Assembly (NCBI GenBank): GCA_964588795.1
Contig: CAZPQN010000010.1
Span: 8,133 to 72,132 of the forward strand
From: CAZPQN01 sp964588795
GTDB lineage: Bacteria > Fidelibacterota > UBA2242
Reading direction: 5' to 3'
Length of the DNA stretch: 64,000 nucleotides
Notes under the pieces: generated by a model
Told to the model about the DNA's origin: nothing
Databases searched by the model: none
What the model saw: the letters and a program-made list of their open reading frames with translations, nothing else
Shown here: positions 7,540 through 16,343 of the stretch, piece after piece
Layout of the letters: the number at the start of each line of letters is the position of its first letter
Numbering within the stretch: the stretch's first letter is position 1
Made by a program: the position numbers and the translations under genes

Positions 7540-8907
7540 ATGTTCAAATTAAAAACCCTGGTCTTGCTTGGCGGAAGTGTATTGTTGTTGACGCAGGGCT
7601 GGGCGGCGGAACCCGCACCGCAGGTGACGGTCTACAATAAAGACCTGGCGGTCATTCGCCAGTACCGGACGTGGAGCGTGCCCCGCGGGGTTTCGGAACT
7701 CAATCTGGAAGGCGTTCCTTCCCGGGTTGATCCGACCAGTGTCAAACTGACTTTCCCCAAAGCCAGCGGCAAGGTCAAATTGTTAGAGCAGAACTATCTC
7801 TATGATTTAGTGAGCTCCCAGAAGATTTTCGAAAAGTATTTGGGACAAACGGTTATCTTCCGCTTTGAAAACGGCGGGGAGGTCCGTGGCAAACTGCTTA
7901 ATGTTGACCAAGACGCTGTGGTGATCGAAACCACAACCGGCGGCCTGCAAATCGCGGCGGTCAGAACTATCCTGAATTATGATTTTCCCGCACTGCCGCA
8001 GGGATTGATCATCAGGCCGACCCTGAAGTGGCAGGTCGAGGCCGCCAGTACGGGTGCCGTGGAAGCCGAAATCGTTTTTCTGACCGGTGGCATGCAATGG
8101 CATGCGGAATATATCCTTGCCCTGAGTCGTAACGAAACCGACTTCGGCCTGAACTCGTGGGTTTCCCTGGAAAATAATTCCGGCGCTACTTATGAAAATG
8201 CAAAGGTCAGGGTCATTGCCGGCGATGTTCATCGCGTGACGCGACCAGCCATTGCCCGCGATGTAGAAACCATGGAATATGCGGTCAGCGCCAAGGGTGC
8301 CTTTCAGGAACGAGAACTGATGGATTACCACCTTTATGAGCTCCAGCGTCCCGTCACCCTCCGTGATCGGGAAATCAAGCAAATTGCCCTCTACGATGAA
8401 CTGCGTGGCAAAGCCCGCAAGCTCTACGTGTTGGACAATTATCGTCAGGCAGAGAGCGAAAAACCATTGACAGTTTACCTGAAAATCGAAAACTCTGTCG
8501 CCAACGGTTTGGGTTTACCCTTGCCACTGGGCACCGTGCGGATTTTTCAGGAGGACGCCGATAATTCTCTGCAACTGGTCGGTGAGGATCGCCTGGAACA
8601 CACCAGCGTCAATGATACCCTCTGGCTGCAAACCGGCAATGCTTTCGATGTCAAGGGCAAAAGAATCGTCAGGGATTTGAGTCGTATCAAACCTAACAGC
8701 GAGCAGGCGACGATTGAGGTCGAGGTACGCAACGCTCGTAAGGTGCCGGTGGAGCTCGAAATCCGCGAGTACCTGGACGGTGACTGGTTTCTGAAATCGG
8801 CCTCGCATCCATCTATACGGCGCAGTAACCGCCTGTTAGTATTTCCCCTGAGGCTGGAAGCCGGTCAGAAAACTGTGGTCACCTACACCTATCAGCGCAG
8901 TTGGTAA
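7540..8907 (+). CDS. exported DUF4139 domain protein
   Basis: The 455-residue protein begins with a signal peptide (Lys-rich start, then LVLLGGSVLLLTQGWAA). The body matches the DUF4139 family: VTVYNKDLAVIRQ near the mature N-terminus, a small beta-barrel segment with VIFRFENGGEVRGKL, WHAEYIL and then VSLENNSGATYENAKVRVIAGDV. The C-terminal part is beta-rich and holds the family pattern ending VVTYTYQRSW. The function of DUF4139 is not established. The start is ATG 7540 with CAGGAGG directly upstream. A longer GTG frame overlaps valS but would bury the signal peptide. It lies between valS and recG. Confidence 0.85.
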   Translation: MFKLKTLVLLGGSVLLLTQGWAAEPAPQVTVYNKDLAVIRQYRTWSVPRGVSELNLEGVPSRVDPTSVKLTFPKASGKVKLLEQNYLYDLVSSQKIFEKYLGQTVIFRFENGGEVRGKLLNVDQDAVVIETTTGGLQIAAVRTILNYDFPALPQGLIIRPTLKWQVEAASTGAVEAEIVFLTGGMQWHAEYILALSRNETDFGLNSWVSLENNSGATYENAKVRVIAGDVHRVTRPAIARDVETMEYAVSAKGAFQERELMDYHLYELQRPVTLRDREIKQIALYDELRGKARKLYVLDNYRQAESEKPLTVYLKIENSVANGLGLPLPLGTVRIFQEDADNSLQLVGEDRLEHTSVNDTLWLQTGNAFDVKGKRIVRDLSRIKPNSEQATIEVEVRNARKVPVELEIREYLDGDWFLKSASHPSIRRSNRLLVFPLRLEAGQKTVVTYTYQRSW

Positions 8908-8930
8908 ACGCCAGGTCCTCCCAGCAAAGT

Positions 8931-11024
8931 ATGACCATGCTCCAGCCCGATATGGCCGTCGCTTATGTAAAGGGCGTCGGGCCGAAACGTGCCGCAGCTC
9001 TTGACCAGCTTGAGATCCACACTTTTCGCGACCTGCTTTATCATTTTCCGCGGCGCTACCTCGACCGTAGTACCATCACTTCCATCAGCCAGCTCCAGGT
9101 GGGCAGTGCAGCTACTATCGTCGGTAAAGTAGTATCTCAGAACGCCGTTCGTTCTTTTCGCCGGGCATTCTTTCAGGTTGATATTCAAGATGCTTCCGGA
9201 CGTCTGGCCTGTGTCTGGTTCAATGGCATCAATTATATTAAAAACGTTTTCCATCTTGGCGAAACCGTGGCCATGAGCGGCAAGGTCGAATATTTCAAAG
9301 GTCTGCGTTTTATTCATCCCGATTATGATCGGCTGGAAAGTGGCGAATGGGATTTGACCCTGCATACCGCCCGGATCATCGCGCTTTACCCGTCCTCCGC
9401 CGAGCTGAAACAAGTGGGATTGGACAGCCGGGGATTCCGGCGCTTGTTGCGCCCGGTGTTCGAAAAGTGCACCTGGAGCCTGCCGGAAGTTTTACCGCCG
9501 GCGATCCTGAGTGAATTGCGGCTGGCCGGGATTGATTCAGCCGTCCGTCAAATCCATTTTCCGGACAGTGCCAATGCACTCGAGCAGGCGCAGACCCGCT
9601 TCAAGTTTGAAGAATTATTTTTTCTGCAACTGATGCTGGGGGTCCGGCGGGCAGGAGTCAAGACTGTGCTGAAACCGCATCAATACCGGGGTACTGGTGC
9701 ACTGCTTAAAACCATTTATACTAAATTGCCTTTCCAGCTCACCGCGGCCCAGAAACGGGCAGTGCACGAAATCTGGGATGACCTGAAAGCCCCGACGGTT
9801 ATGAATCGACTTCTGCACGGTGACGTGGGTTCGGGCAAAACGGTCGTGGCGCTTCTCAGCGCGAGCATTGCCATCAGCAATGGCTTGCAGGTTGCCCTGA
9901 TGGCTCCGACAGAAATCCTGGCCGAACAGCATTTTCGGGTTCTGCGACAGTTGGGCGAACCCGCTGGCATCCGGGTACGCCTGTTGATTGGAGGCCAGAA
10001 TAAGCGTGAACGGCAGGCAGTCCTGACGGAAATCGCTGAGGGGCAGGCGGAGCTGATCGTCGGTACGCATGCCCTGATCGAAGAAAATGTGCAGTTCCGC
10101 AACTTAGCCCTCGTAATTATCGATGAACAGCATCGCTTCGGCGTACTCCAGCGCAGTCAGCTGATCGCCAAAGGCTGGCAACCAGATGTATTGATCATGA
10201 CCGCCACACCCATACCGCGTACGCTGAGTATGACGATTTACGGTGACATGGATATCTCGGTGCTCGACGAACTGCCCGCCCGCAAAGGGCGACTCCATAC
10301 GCGCATCATCAACGAGGATCAGCTGGGCAAAGCCTACGCTTTCATCGCCCAGCAGGTGACTAAAGGCCATCAGGCCTACATCGTCTATCCGCTGATTGAC
10401 GAATCGGCCAAGCTCGATCTCCAGGCCGCGATTCAGGGTTTTGAATACCTGCAGACCAGCGTATTTCCCCAGTTCAGGTTAGCCCTGTTGCATGGCGGCA
10501 TGAAAACCACCGAAAAGGAAGCGGTCATGCAGGCTTTCAACCAGGGAACCGTCCACATTCTGGTGAGTACAACCGTCGTGGAAGTCGGTGTTGATAATCC
10601 CAATGCAGTCATCATGCTAATCGAAAATGCCGAACGCTTCGGCCTGACCCAACTGCACCAGTTGCGCGGACGGGTAGGACGGGGCACGCAGGACGGCCTT
10701 TGTATCCTTGTGGAACGGAAGCGCAGTGACTTGGCCCGGCAACGCCTGGAGGTCATTTCATCGACGGTCAATGGCTTTGAAATCTCGGAGTCCGACCTTA
10801 AATTACGCGGCCCTGGCGAGTTCTACGGAACCCGTCAGCATGGCTTTCCCAGGTTAAAACTGGCTGATTTGACAACCGATTTGGAATTGCTGAAACTGGC
10901 ACGCCGCTCAGCGCATGATCTCTTGAAAAACGATCCGCATCTGCGCAAACCGGAACATCAGCCTACCCGTCAGTTCCTTTTGGACAACTATCGCAAGTAT
11001 ATGGAATTCGCCAACGTATTATAG
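8931..11024 (+). CDS. recG: ATP-dependent DNA helicase RecG
   Basis: RecG reverses stalled replication forks and branch-migrates Holliday junctions. The 697-residue protein shows the wedge/OB domain first (KGVGPKRAAAL, then HLGETVAMSGKVEYFKG), then superfamily 2 helicase motifs: Walker A GDVGSGKT at 297-304, DEQH at 398-401 followed by RFGV, TATPIPRTL, and QLRGRVGRG. The C-terminal LKLRGPGEFYGTRQHG matches RecG. I prefer ATG 8931. A TTG at 8901 overlaps the end of the DUF4139 gene and ATG 8937 is also possible. None has a strong ribosome site. Confidence 0.96.
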   Translation: MTMLQPDMAVAYVKGVGPKRAAALDQLEIHTFRDLLYHFPRRYLDRSTITSISQLQVGSAATIVGKVVSQNAVRSFRRAFFQVDIQDASGRLACVWFNGINYIKNVFHLGETVAMSGKVEYFKGLRFIHPDYDRLESGEWDLTLHTARIIALYPSSAELKQVGLDSRGFRRLLRPVFEKCTWSLPEVLPPAILSELRLAGIDSAVRQIHFPDSANALEQAQTRFKFEELFFLQLMLGVRRAGVKTVLKPHQYRGTGALLKTIYTKLPFQLTAAQKRAVHEIWDDLKAPTVMNRLLHGDVGSGKTVVALLSASIAISNGLQVALMAPTEILAEQHFRVLRQLGEPAGIRVRLLIGGQNKRERQAVLTEIAEGQAELIVGTHALIEENVQFRNLALVIIDEQHRFGVLQRSQLIAKGWQPDVLIMTATPIPRTLSMTIYGDMDISVLDELPARKGRLHTRIINEDQLGKAYAFIAQQVTKGHQAYIVYPLIDESAKLDLQAAIQGFEYLQTSVFPQFRLALLHGGMKTTEKEAVMQAFNQGTVHILVSTTVVEVGVDNPNAVIMLIENAERFGLTQLHQLRGRVGRGTQDGLCILVERKRSDLARQRLEVISSTVNGFEISESDLKLRGPGEFYGTRQHGFPRLKLADLTTDLELLKLARRSAHDLLKNDPHLRKPEHQPTRQFLLDNYRKYMEFANVL

Positions 11025-11032
11025 AGAAATCA

Positions 11033-11368
11033 ATGGCTAACCAACCTGATCGCCCAAAAGTTTTATTTGTCTCGCTGGTGCAATCATTTATCACCAACAC
11101 CTGGATTCATCTCGGCAAGGTCAAGCATCCCATGACCCAGAAAATTGCTGTGAATCTGGCCGAAGCCGCCAATTCCATTGATTTCCTGGAGATGATCAAA
11201 CAAAAAACCAACGGCAATTTGGATGCGGACGAAAACCGCCTGTTGGAGCATGCCATCACCGAATTGAAGATGAATTTTCTGGAGGAAAAAGTCAAGTCCG
11301 AAAAACCATCCTCCACTCCGGAAAAACCCGATACGTCCACCGCACCCCCCCAAGCCTCATCCGATTAA
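11033..11368 (+). CDS. DUF1844 family protein
   Basis: This small 111-residue protein is of unknown function. The core matches DUF1844: LFVSLVQSFITNTWIHLGK, then KHPMTQKIAVNLAEAANSID, FLEMIKQKTNGNL and HAITELKMNFLEE. The last ~25 residues are Lys-, Pro- and Ser-rich and look disordered. The family is widespread in FCB bacteria and others, often near cell-envelope or housekeeping genes, with no assigned role. It starts eight bases after recG and is followed 18 bases later by the DUF2723 gene, so it is probably co-transcribed with both. Confidence 0.85.
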   Translation: MANQPDRPKVLFVSLVQSFITNTWIHLGKVKHPMTQKIAVNLAEAANSIDFLEMIKQKTNGNLDADENRLLEHAITELKMNFLEEKVKSEKPSSTPEKPDTSTAPPQASSD

Positions 11369-11386
11369 CTGTAAACAAGGAATTTT

Positions 11387-14242
11387 ATGCACTGGTTAAA
11401 AAACAACAAGACCGAAGCTAGCTTAGCCCTCCTGACGCTGATCCTGAGTTTCCTGGTATACCTCGCGACAATGGCCCCGACTGTGCCGTTTTGGGACTGC
11501 GGGGAATTCATCGCCACTTCTTATACCCTGGGTGTGCCCCACCCGCCAGGCAGTCCGTTGTACCTATTAATCGGACGCCTGTTTTCCATGCTACCGACCA
11601 ATCCGAGCATTGCCTTCCGCGTCAATCTGATCTCACCCATCGTGAGCGCCCTGGCGGTCATGTTCCTGTTTCTGATAATCGGACAATTGCTGAAGAACTG
11701 GTTTGATAGCCAGAACACGCTCGCCAAAATTGCCCGTTACGGCGGAGCTTTTATCGGGGCCATGACTTTTGCATTTACGGACAGTCACTGGTTCAATGCG
11801 GTGGAGGCGGAAGTATATGCCTTTTCAACCTTCCTGACAGCTATCGTAGTCTGGCTGATTTTGGTTTGGGAAGAAAAGTCGGATCAACCCGGACACGAAC
11901 GCTATCTGTTGCTGATCGTCTATATCATCGGTCTGGCAATCGGCATTCATCTGCTTAATCTGCTGGCGATCTTTTTCATCGCGCTGGTGATTTATTTCAA
12001 GAAATACACCGTCACCTCGGTGGGCTGGTTGATTGTAGATATTATCGTCGGTGTCGCCGCGATTGGTTTGATTTTCTTCTTTTTCCTGCAATTTAAAGTG
12101 CCTTTCGAACTGCAGGCGATACTAACCCTGGCCATTTTTCTGCTGGTTTATTTCCAGATCTATAAAAAAGCCGCCAAACCCCGCTTTCAGGAACATGCCC
12201 GCAATGTCCTCATGGCGATGGCGGCTTCCGGCGCCTACCTCGTCATCAACAGCGGAATTATCCGCGGTCTGCCGACGATTGCCGATACGTTCGGAATTGG
12301 GGCGGTGGCCGTGACCATCATTGCCCTCTTAGCGGTGACCGCCTGGTTTATTTTAAAAAAGTACAACCTGTTGGCGCTCATCGCCATGGCGCTGGTTCTG
12401 ATTGTCGTAGGCTATTCTTCCTATACCATGATTTTTGTGCGGAGCAACCAGGATCCCACGATTGACGAAAACGATCCGGAGACCACTCACCAGGCGGTTG
12501 CCTACTTGGAACGCGAGCAGTATGGTCAACGCTCATTCACCGATATATTCGACCGCGCCAAATGGAAACCCGAAGCCGCCTATAAGTACAAAGGGGCCTG
12601 GGATTATTTCTGGAAGTACCAGATCAATTATATGTATATCCGTTACTTCAACTGGCAGTTCATCGGTCGCAAGGGCGACAGTGTTAATCCCTTTCAATTT
12701 ATTCTGCCCCTGCCGTTCATAATCGGGCTGTACGGCATGGTGACTCACTTCGGGCGGGACAAACATAAGGCGTTAGGCGTTTTAGCCCTTTTCCTGTTTA
12801 CCGGCCTGATGATTGTCCTGTATCTCAATCAGGACGATCCCCAGCCGCGTGAGCGAGACTATTCCTATGTCGGCTCCTTTTTTGCCTTTGCGATCTGGAT
12901 CGGGATAGGGGTGGCGACGCTGATCAGCTACTTCAGCCAGCTGAAGAGTGTCCGCTGGCGCAAACCTTTGACCTGGCTCGCAACGATAGCGCTGGTGATT
13001 ATTCTGCCAGTCAATCTGTTGCAGGCCAATTACCGGGAGCATGACCGCACCGGCAATTTTGTCGCCTGGGACTATTCCTATAATCTCCTGCAATCCTGCG
13101 CCCAGGATGGCATCCTGTTCACCAACGGAGACAATGACACTTTTCCGCTCTGGTACCTGCAGGAAGTCGAAAAAATCCGCCAGGATGTCAAAGTTGTCAA
13201 CCTCAGCCTGCTCAACACCCCCTGGTATATCAAGCAACTCCGGAACAGCGAACCGAAAATCGCGATCGGCGACTTGTCCGATCAGATGATTGACCAGATC
13301 AATTTGGTGCGCTGGGAAAAGCGCAAAGTCAAAATCAGTCCTCCACCGGACAGCAAATTACCTCCAATGGAATGGGAGATGGAACCCACCTGGCGCTACG
13401 GACAGATGGGCGCCCTGCGTGTGCAGGACCTCATGATCATGCAGATCCTCGAGGCCAATCGCTGGAAACGTCCGGTCTATTTTGCCGTCACCGTCTCGCC
13501 GGAGAACAAACTCGGCATGGATGAGTACCTGCAGATGGAAGGGCTGACCTTCAGAATCCATCCGCAAAAGGTCCGGCGCATCAATCCCCAGAAAATCGCC
13601 GACAACATCAACAATGTCTATCTTTTCCGCAATCTGAACAATCCTGACGTCTATTACGATGACAATATCATCCGCCTCATCGGCAATTACCGCTCAGCCT
13701 TCCTGCAACTGGCGGTTGACCGGTTGTACAGCAACGACCGCGCCGGCATGCTGGCCGCGCTCGATTCGATGTCCGCGAAAATGCCGGAAACGATTTTTCC
13801 GATTGGTAATGATGACGTCTATCTGCAGGTCGGTCTGTTATATTTTGAAGGTGGGCGGCAAGGCTCCGCCGAACAGCCCTCGGACCTGGAAATCCGACTC
13901 GAAAGCTTGGTCAGTCAGGCGAATCAGAGCGTGAAAAACAAATTGAAGTACGCTTCCATCTATGCCCAGCACCTCAAACGATTTGACAAAGCGCAGTCCA
14001 TCCTCGAGGCCCTGAACCTGCAAAAGCCACTCGACCCCGAAATTGCTGGCTATCTGGTCAAGATCTATGAAGAGACCAAGCAATATGACAAAGCGCTGGG
14101 AATTCTGGACGCGTGGTTGGCGGTGCACCCCGATGACCAGAGTGCGACCGCGATGCGCGACCGGTACCGCACCCAACTTACACCCGCCCAGAAGGCACGG
14201 ATGGATTCGCTTAGCCGGGTGCAATTTAAACCAGCGTCATAA
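11387..14242 (+). CDS. DUF2723 multipass membrane protein (GT-C glycosyltransferase-like)
   Basis: The 951-residue inner-membrane protein has about a dozen helices in its first ~550 residues. The N-terminal part is DUF2723: APTVPFWDCGEF with Asp37 and Glu40, then GVPHPPGSPLYLLIGR and the loop DSHWFNAVEAEVYAFS. The layout of acidic residues in the first periplasmic loop is that of GT-C lipid-linked sugar transferases such as protein O-mannosyltransferases. The C-terminal ~350 residues are soluble, with FTNGDNDTFPLWYLQEVE and TPR-like helices at the end. The substrate is unknown. SD AAGGAA precedes the ATG. The GT2 gene follows nine bases later, consistent with a glycosylation role. Confidence 0.88.
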   Translation: MHWLKNNKTEASLALLTLILSFLVYLATMAPTVPFWDCGEFIATSYTLGVPHPPGSPLYLLIGRLFSMLPTNPSIAFRVNLISPIVSALAVMFLFLIIGQLLKNWFDSQNTLAKIARYGGAFIGAMTFAFTDSHWFNAVEAEVYAFSTFLTAIVVWLILVWEEKSDQPGHERYLLLIVYIIGLAIGIHLLNLLAIFFIALVIYFKKYTVTSVGWLIVDIIVGVAAIGLIFFFFLQFKVPFELQAILTLAIFLLVYFQIYKKAAKPRFQEHARNVLMAMAASGAYLVINSGIIRGLPTIADTFGIGAVAVTIIALLAVTAWFILKKYNLLALIAMALVLIVVGYSSYTMIFVRSNQDPTIDENDPETTHQAVAYLEREQYGQRSFTDIFDRAKWKPEAAYKYKGAWDYFWKYQINYMYIRYFNWQFIGRKGDSVNPFQFILPLPFIIGLYGMVTHFGRDKHKALGVLALFLFTGLMIVLYLNQDDPQPRERDYSYVGSFFAFAIWIGIGVATLISYFSQLKSVRWRKPLTWLATIALVIILPVNLLQANYREHDRTGNFVAWDYSYNLLQSCAQDGILFTNGDNDTFPLWYLQEVEKIRQDVKVVNLSLLNTPWYIKQLRNSEPKIAIGDLSDQMIDQINLVRWEKRKVKISPPPDSKLPPMEWEMEPTWRYGQMGALRVQDLMIMQILEANRWKRPVYFAVTVSPENKLGMDEYLQMEGLTFRIHPQKVRRINPQKIADNINNVYLFRNLNNPDVYYDDNIIRLIGNYRSAFLQLAVDRLYSNDRAGMLAALDSMSAKMPETIFPIGNDDVYLQVGLLYFEGGRQGSAEQPSDLEIRLESLVSQANQSVKNKLKYASIYAQHLKRFDKAQSILEALNLQKPLDPEIAGYLVKIYEETKQYDKALGILDAWLAVHPDDQSATAMRDRYRTQLTPAQKARMDSLSRVQFKPAS

Positions 14243-14251
14243 TTTATCTCC

Positions 14252-15301
14252 ATGACGGAAGCTCCGGCAGTTTCGGTCGTAATTCCCCATTTTAACGGGA
14301 CGGCGATTCTGCGTGACTGCCTGGCGTCGCTGTACGGCTCGACTCGCTTAAATTTAGAAGTCCTGCTGGTTGATAACGCTTCGACCGACGACAGCCTGGC
14401 CATGGTGCGTCGGGAATTTCCGCAGGTCACGATTTTAAGTCTGACCCAAAACCGTGGCTTTGCCGGTGGGTGCAATGTCGGGATTCGTGCCGCCCGCGCG
14501 CCCCTGGTGCTCATCCTGAATAACGATACGATTCATCAGAACGGATGGCTGGAACTTTTGGTCGCGAAACTGCAATCAAGGGTGGAAATTGCCGCAGTTC
14601 AGCCCAAAATCCGGTCATATCAGACTCGTGCCGCTTTCGATTATTCCGGGGCGGCTGGCGGTGAAATGGACCTTTTTGCCTACCCCTTTGCCCGCGGACG
14701 CATCTTCGAGGCGCTCGAAACCGACACCGGCCAGTATGACACCTGGCCGGAGCAAATTTTCTGGGCTTCAGGCACGGCCTTTTTGGCGCGTCGTGAATTC
14801 CTGTTGGCGGTGGGGCTGTTTGATGAAACATTTTTCGCCCACATGGAAGAGATTGACCTGCAGTGGCGCTTACAGTTGATGGGTTATGAAATTGTGGTGG
14901 AGCCGAGAGCTGTCATCTGGCATCGCAGTGGCTATACCCTGGGTGCCGAAGCGCCGCTGAAAAAATATTTGAATCATCGCAACAGCTGGTTGATGTTTCT
15001 GACCAATTATCGTCCCCTGCTGACCCTCTATTTGACACCCCTGCGTCTGGGACTGGACTATTTGGCGGTGTGTTTTTCGCTTTTACGTCGGGACTGGGGC
15101 CGCGCGGCGGGGATTTTACGCGCGCAGCTCTGGTTGGTGGGTCACGGGCCAACAATTCTCCGGCGACGAAGACAGGTCAAAGCATTGCGCCGGTGTAGCG
15201 ACCGCCAGGTCAGCCGGCGTTTATTTCATGGCAGTGTGGCGCTGAGTTTTTATTTATTGAAGCGCCGTCACTGTAACGACCTGTTTTCAAACGCGGCGTA
15301 A
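14252..15301 (+). CDS. GT2 family glycosyltransferase
   Basis: The 349-residue protein has the GT-A fold of GT2 enzymes of the rhamnosyltransferase WbbL type. Evidence is VSVVIPHFNG at 7-16, the nucleotide-binding LLVDNASTDDS with Asp41, NRGFAGGCNVGIR, and the metal-binding LILNNDT with Asp92. FASGTAFLARR-like and FDETFFAHMEEIDLQWR segments supply the acceptor-site and catalytic acids. The C-terminal ~80 residues hold amphipathic helices, suggesting membrane contact. It probably transfers an NDP-sugar to a lipid-linked or surface glycan. It sits nine bases after the DUF2723 gene and ends two bases before the convergent DUF4835 gene. Confidence 0.9.
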   Translation: MTEAPAVSVVIPHFNGTAILRDCLASLYGSTRLNLEVLLVDNASTDDSLAMVRREFPQVTILSLTQNRGFAGGCNVGIRAARAPLVLILNNDTIHQNGWLELLVAKLQSRVEIAAVQPKIRSYQTRAAFDYSGAAGGEMDLFAYPFARGRIFEALETDTGQYDTWPEQIFWASGTAFLARREFLLAVGLFDETFFAHMEEIDLQWRLQLMGYEIVVEPRAVIWHRSGYTLGAEAPLKKYLNHRNSWLMFLTNYRPLLTLYLTPLRLGLDYLAVCFSLLRRDWGRAAGILRAQLWLVGHGPTILRRRRQVKALRRCSDRQVSRRLFHGSVALSFYLLKRRHCNDLFSNAA

Positions 15302-15303
15302 AA

Positions 15304-16161
15304 TTAAGGCGTCGCCGGGCGTTCGCTCAGGATTTTGTCGTAGACAGCTTTGTTGTCGGGATCGAGTGCCAGCAGTTTGCGTTGCTGAGCCGGTGAGCCG
15401 TGTTCCTTGATGACGAGCATAAAATCGCGAGCGTGGGCATCGAGAAAAACGCGCAGGTTGCGTTCACGGCTGTTTTCGCTAAAGGTTGCCTCGATGCAGC
15501 CCAGGGCTTTATCGAGCACCGGGGGAACTTCAGCCGTTTTTTTCTGATCGGATAAATCCACCGCCAGCCAGAAGTAATATTTGGTCATTCGGTAATTGCG
15601 CTGGCGCAGAATCTCGTCCTGAACCTGGAGGCGTTCTTTCCAGCCTTGGGGACGCTCCGACATCTGGGCGCGGGTGGCAATGTCGCGCGCTTTTTCATAA
15701 GCATTATTGCCGCCCAAAAGTTCATAGGTGTCCAGTTCGCCGGCAATCAGCATCCAGGCATAGTAATCGAGCACACTGGTCAGCGAATGGCTCATGTCTG
15801 AATGTACAACCGGATCGTTGGGATTATAGACAAATTTGAAGGACTTTTCGAAAAAGCGCTGGTCGCCGGATTCATTGGTGATAAACATCTGAGCGGTGAA
15901 AACCCGCTCTGCTCCGGCAGTGCCGACGCTTTGGGGGAAGATGCTGATCTTAATCGGAATCTGCATGCCGTAACTGTTTTCAATCCACTGAAAGGACTCA
16001 AAATAGGCCGGGAGCAGACGCTCCAGCACTTTCAAATCCGCACGCTCCTTCTCCGGCATGCGCTCCACGGAAATTTCGGCGTTGACTTCGACGAACTGGG
16101 CGAAAGAGATGATCGGATAGCATACAATCAACAGCCAGTGCTTAAACCCGCTGCTATTCAT
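15304..16161 (-). CDS. exported DUF4835 family protein (PorD-like)
   Basis: This 285-residue protein has a cleavable-looking signal peptide ending near FAQ. The mature part matches DUF4835: an early beta-rich half, then LTSVLDYYAWMLIAGELDTYELLGG, KARDIATRAQ, GWKERLQ, and a late LDAHARDFM segment that resembles the family's FDAKADE. In Bacteroidota this family has been linked to type IX secretion and gliding under the name PorD. I cannot confirm that role here because no other type IX component is in the window. GAGGAGT precedes the ATG. It diverges from the caspase cluster. Confidence 0.75.
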   Translation of the reverse strand: MNSSGFKHWLLIVCYPIISFAQFVEVNAEISVERMPEKERADLKVLERLLPAYFESFQWIENSYGMQIPIKISIFPQSVGTAGAERVFTAQMFITNESGDQRFFEKSFKFVYNPNDPVVHSDMSHSLTSVLDYYAWMLIAGELDTYELLGGNNAYEKARDIATRAQMSERPQGWKERLQVQDEILRQRNYRMTKYYFWLAVDLSDQKKTAEVPPVLDKALGCIEATFSENSRERNLRVFLDAHARDFMLVIKEHGSPAQQRKLLALDPDNKAVYDKILSERPATP

Positions 16162-16286
16162 AAACTACACTCCTCAAAAAGGCCGTTTAACAGGTAAAAG
16201 CTAAAATGCGCCTTTGTCATATTTGCCTGGAATATAATAATTCTGCTGCAAACTTGAAAACGGCATCATCGACTCCATTTTGGCAA

Positions 16287-16315
16287 TTGATTAAATGGTG
16301 TTTTCTTGCTACATT
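16287..16315 (+). promoter_or_regulatory. sigma-70-like promoter of the exported caspase cluster
   Basis: TTGATT (16287-16292) and TACATT (16310-16315) are spaced by 17 bases and lie 28 bases before the ATG at 16344. Each matches consensus at four of six positions. A perfect TATAAT at 16233-16238 lies upstream, but without a -35 at the right distance. Confidence 0.4.
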
Positions 16316-16343
16316 TTGCCGTTTCCATAAACGTGGAGTGGCC

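Noticed and set aside
16233..16238. Perfect TATAAT upstream of the caspase cluster
   Set aside because: No -35 hexamer at a workable distance; the 16287-16315 pair is better placed.
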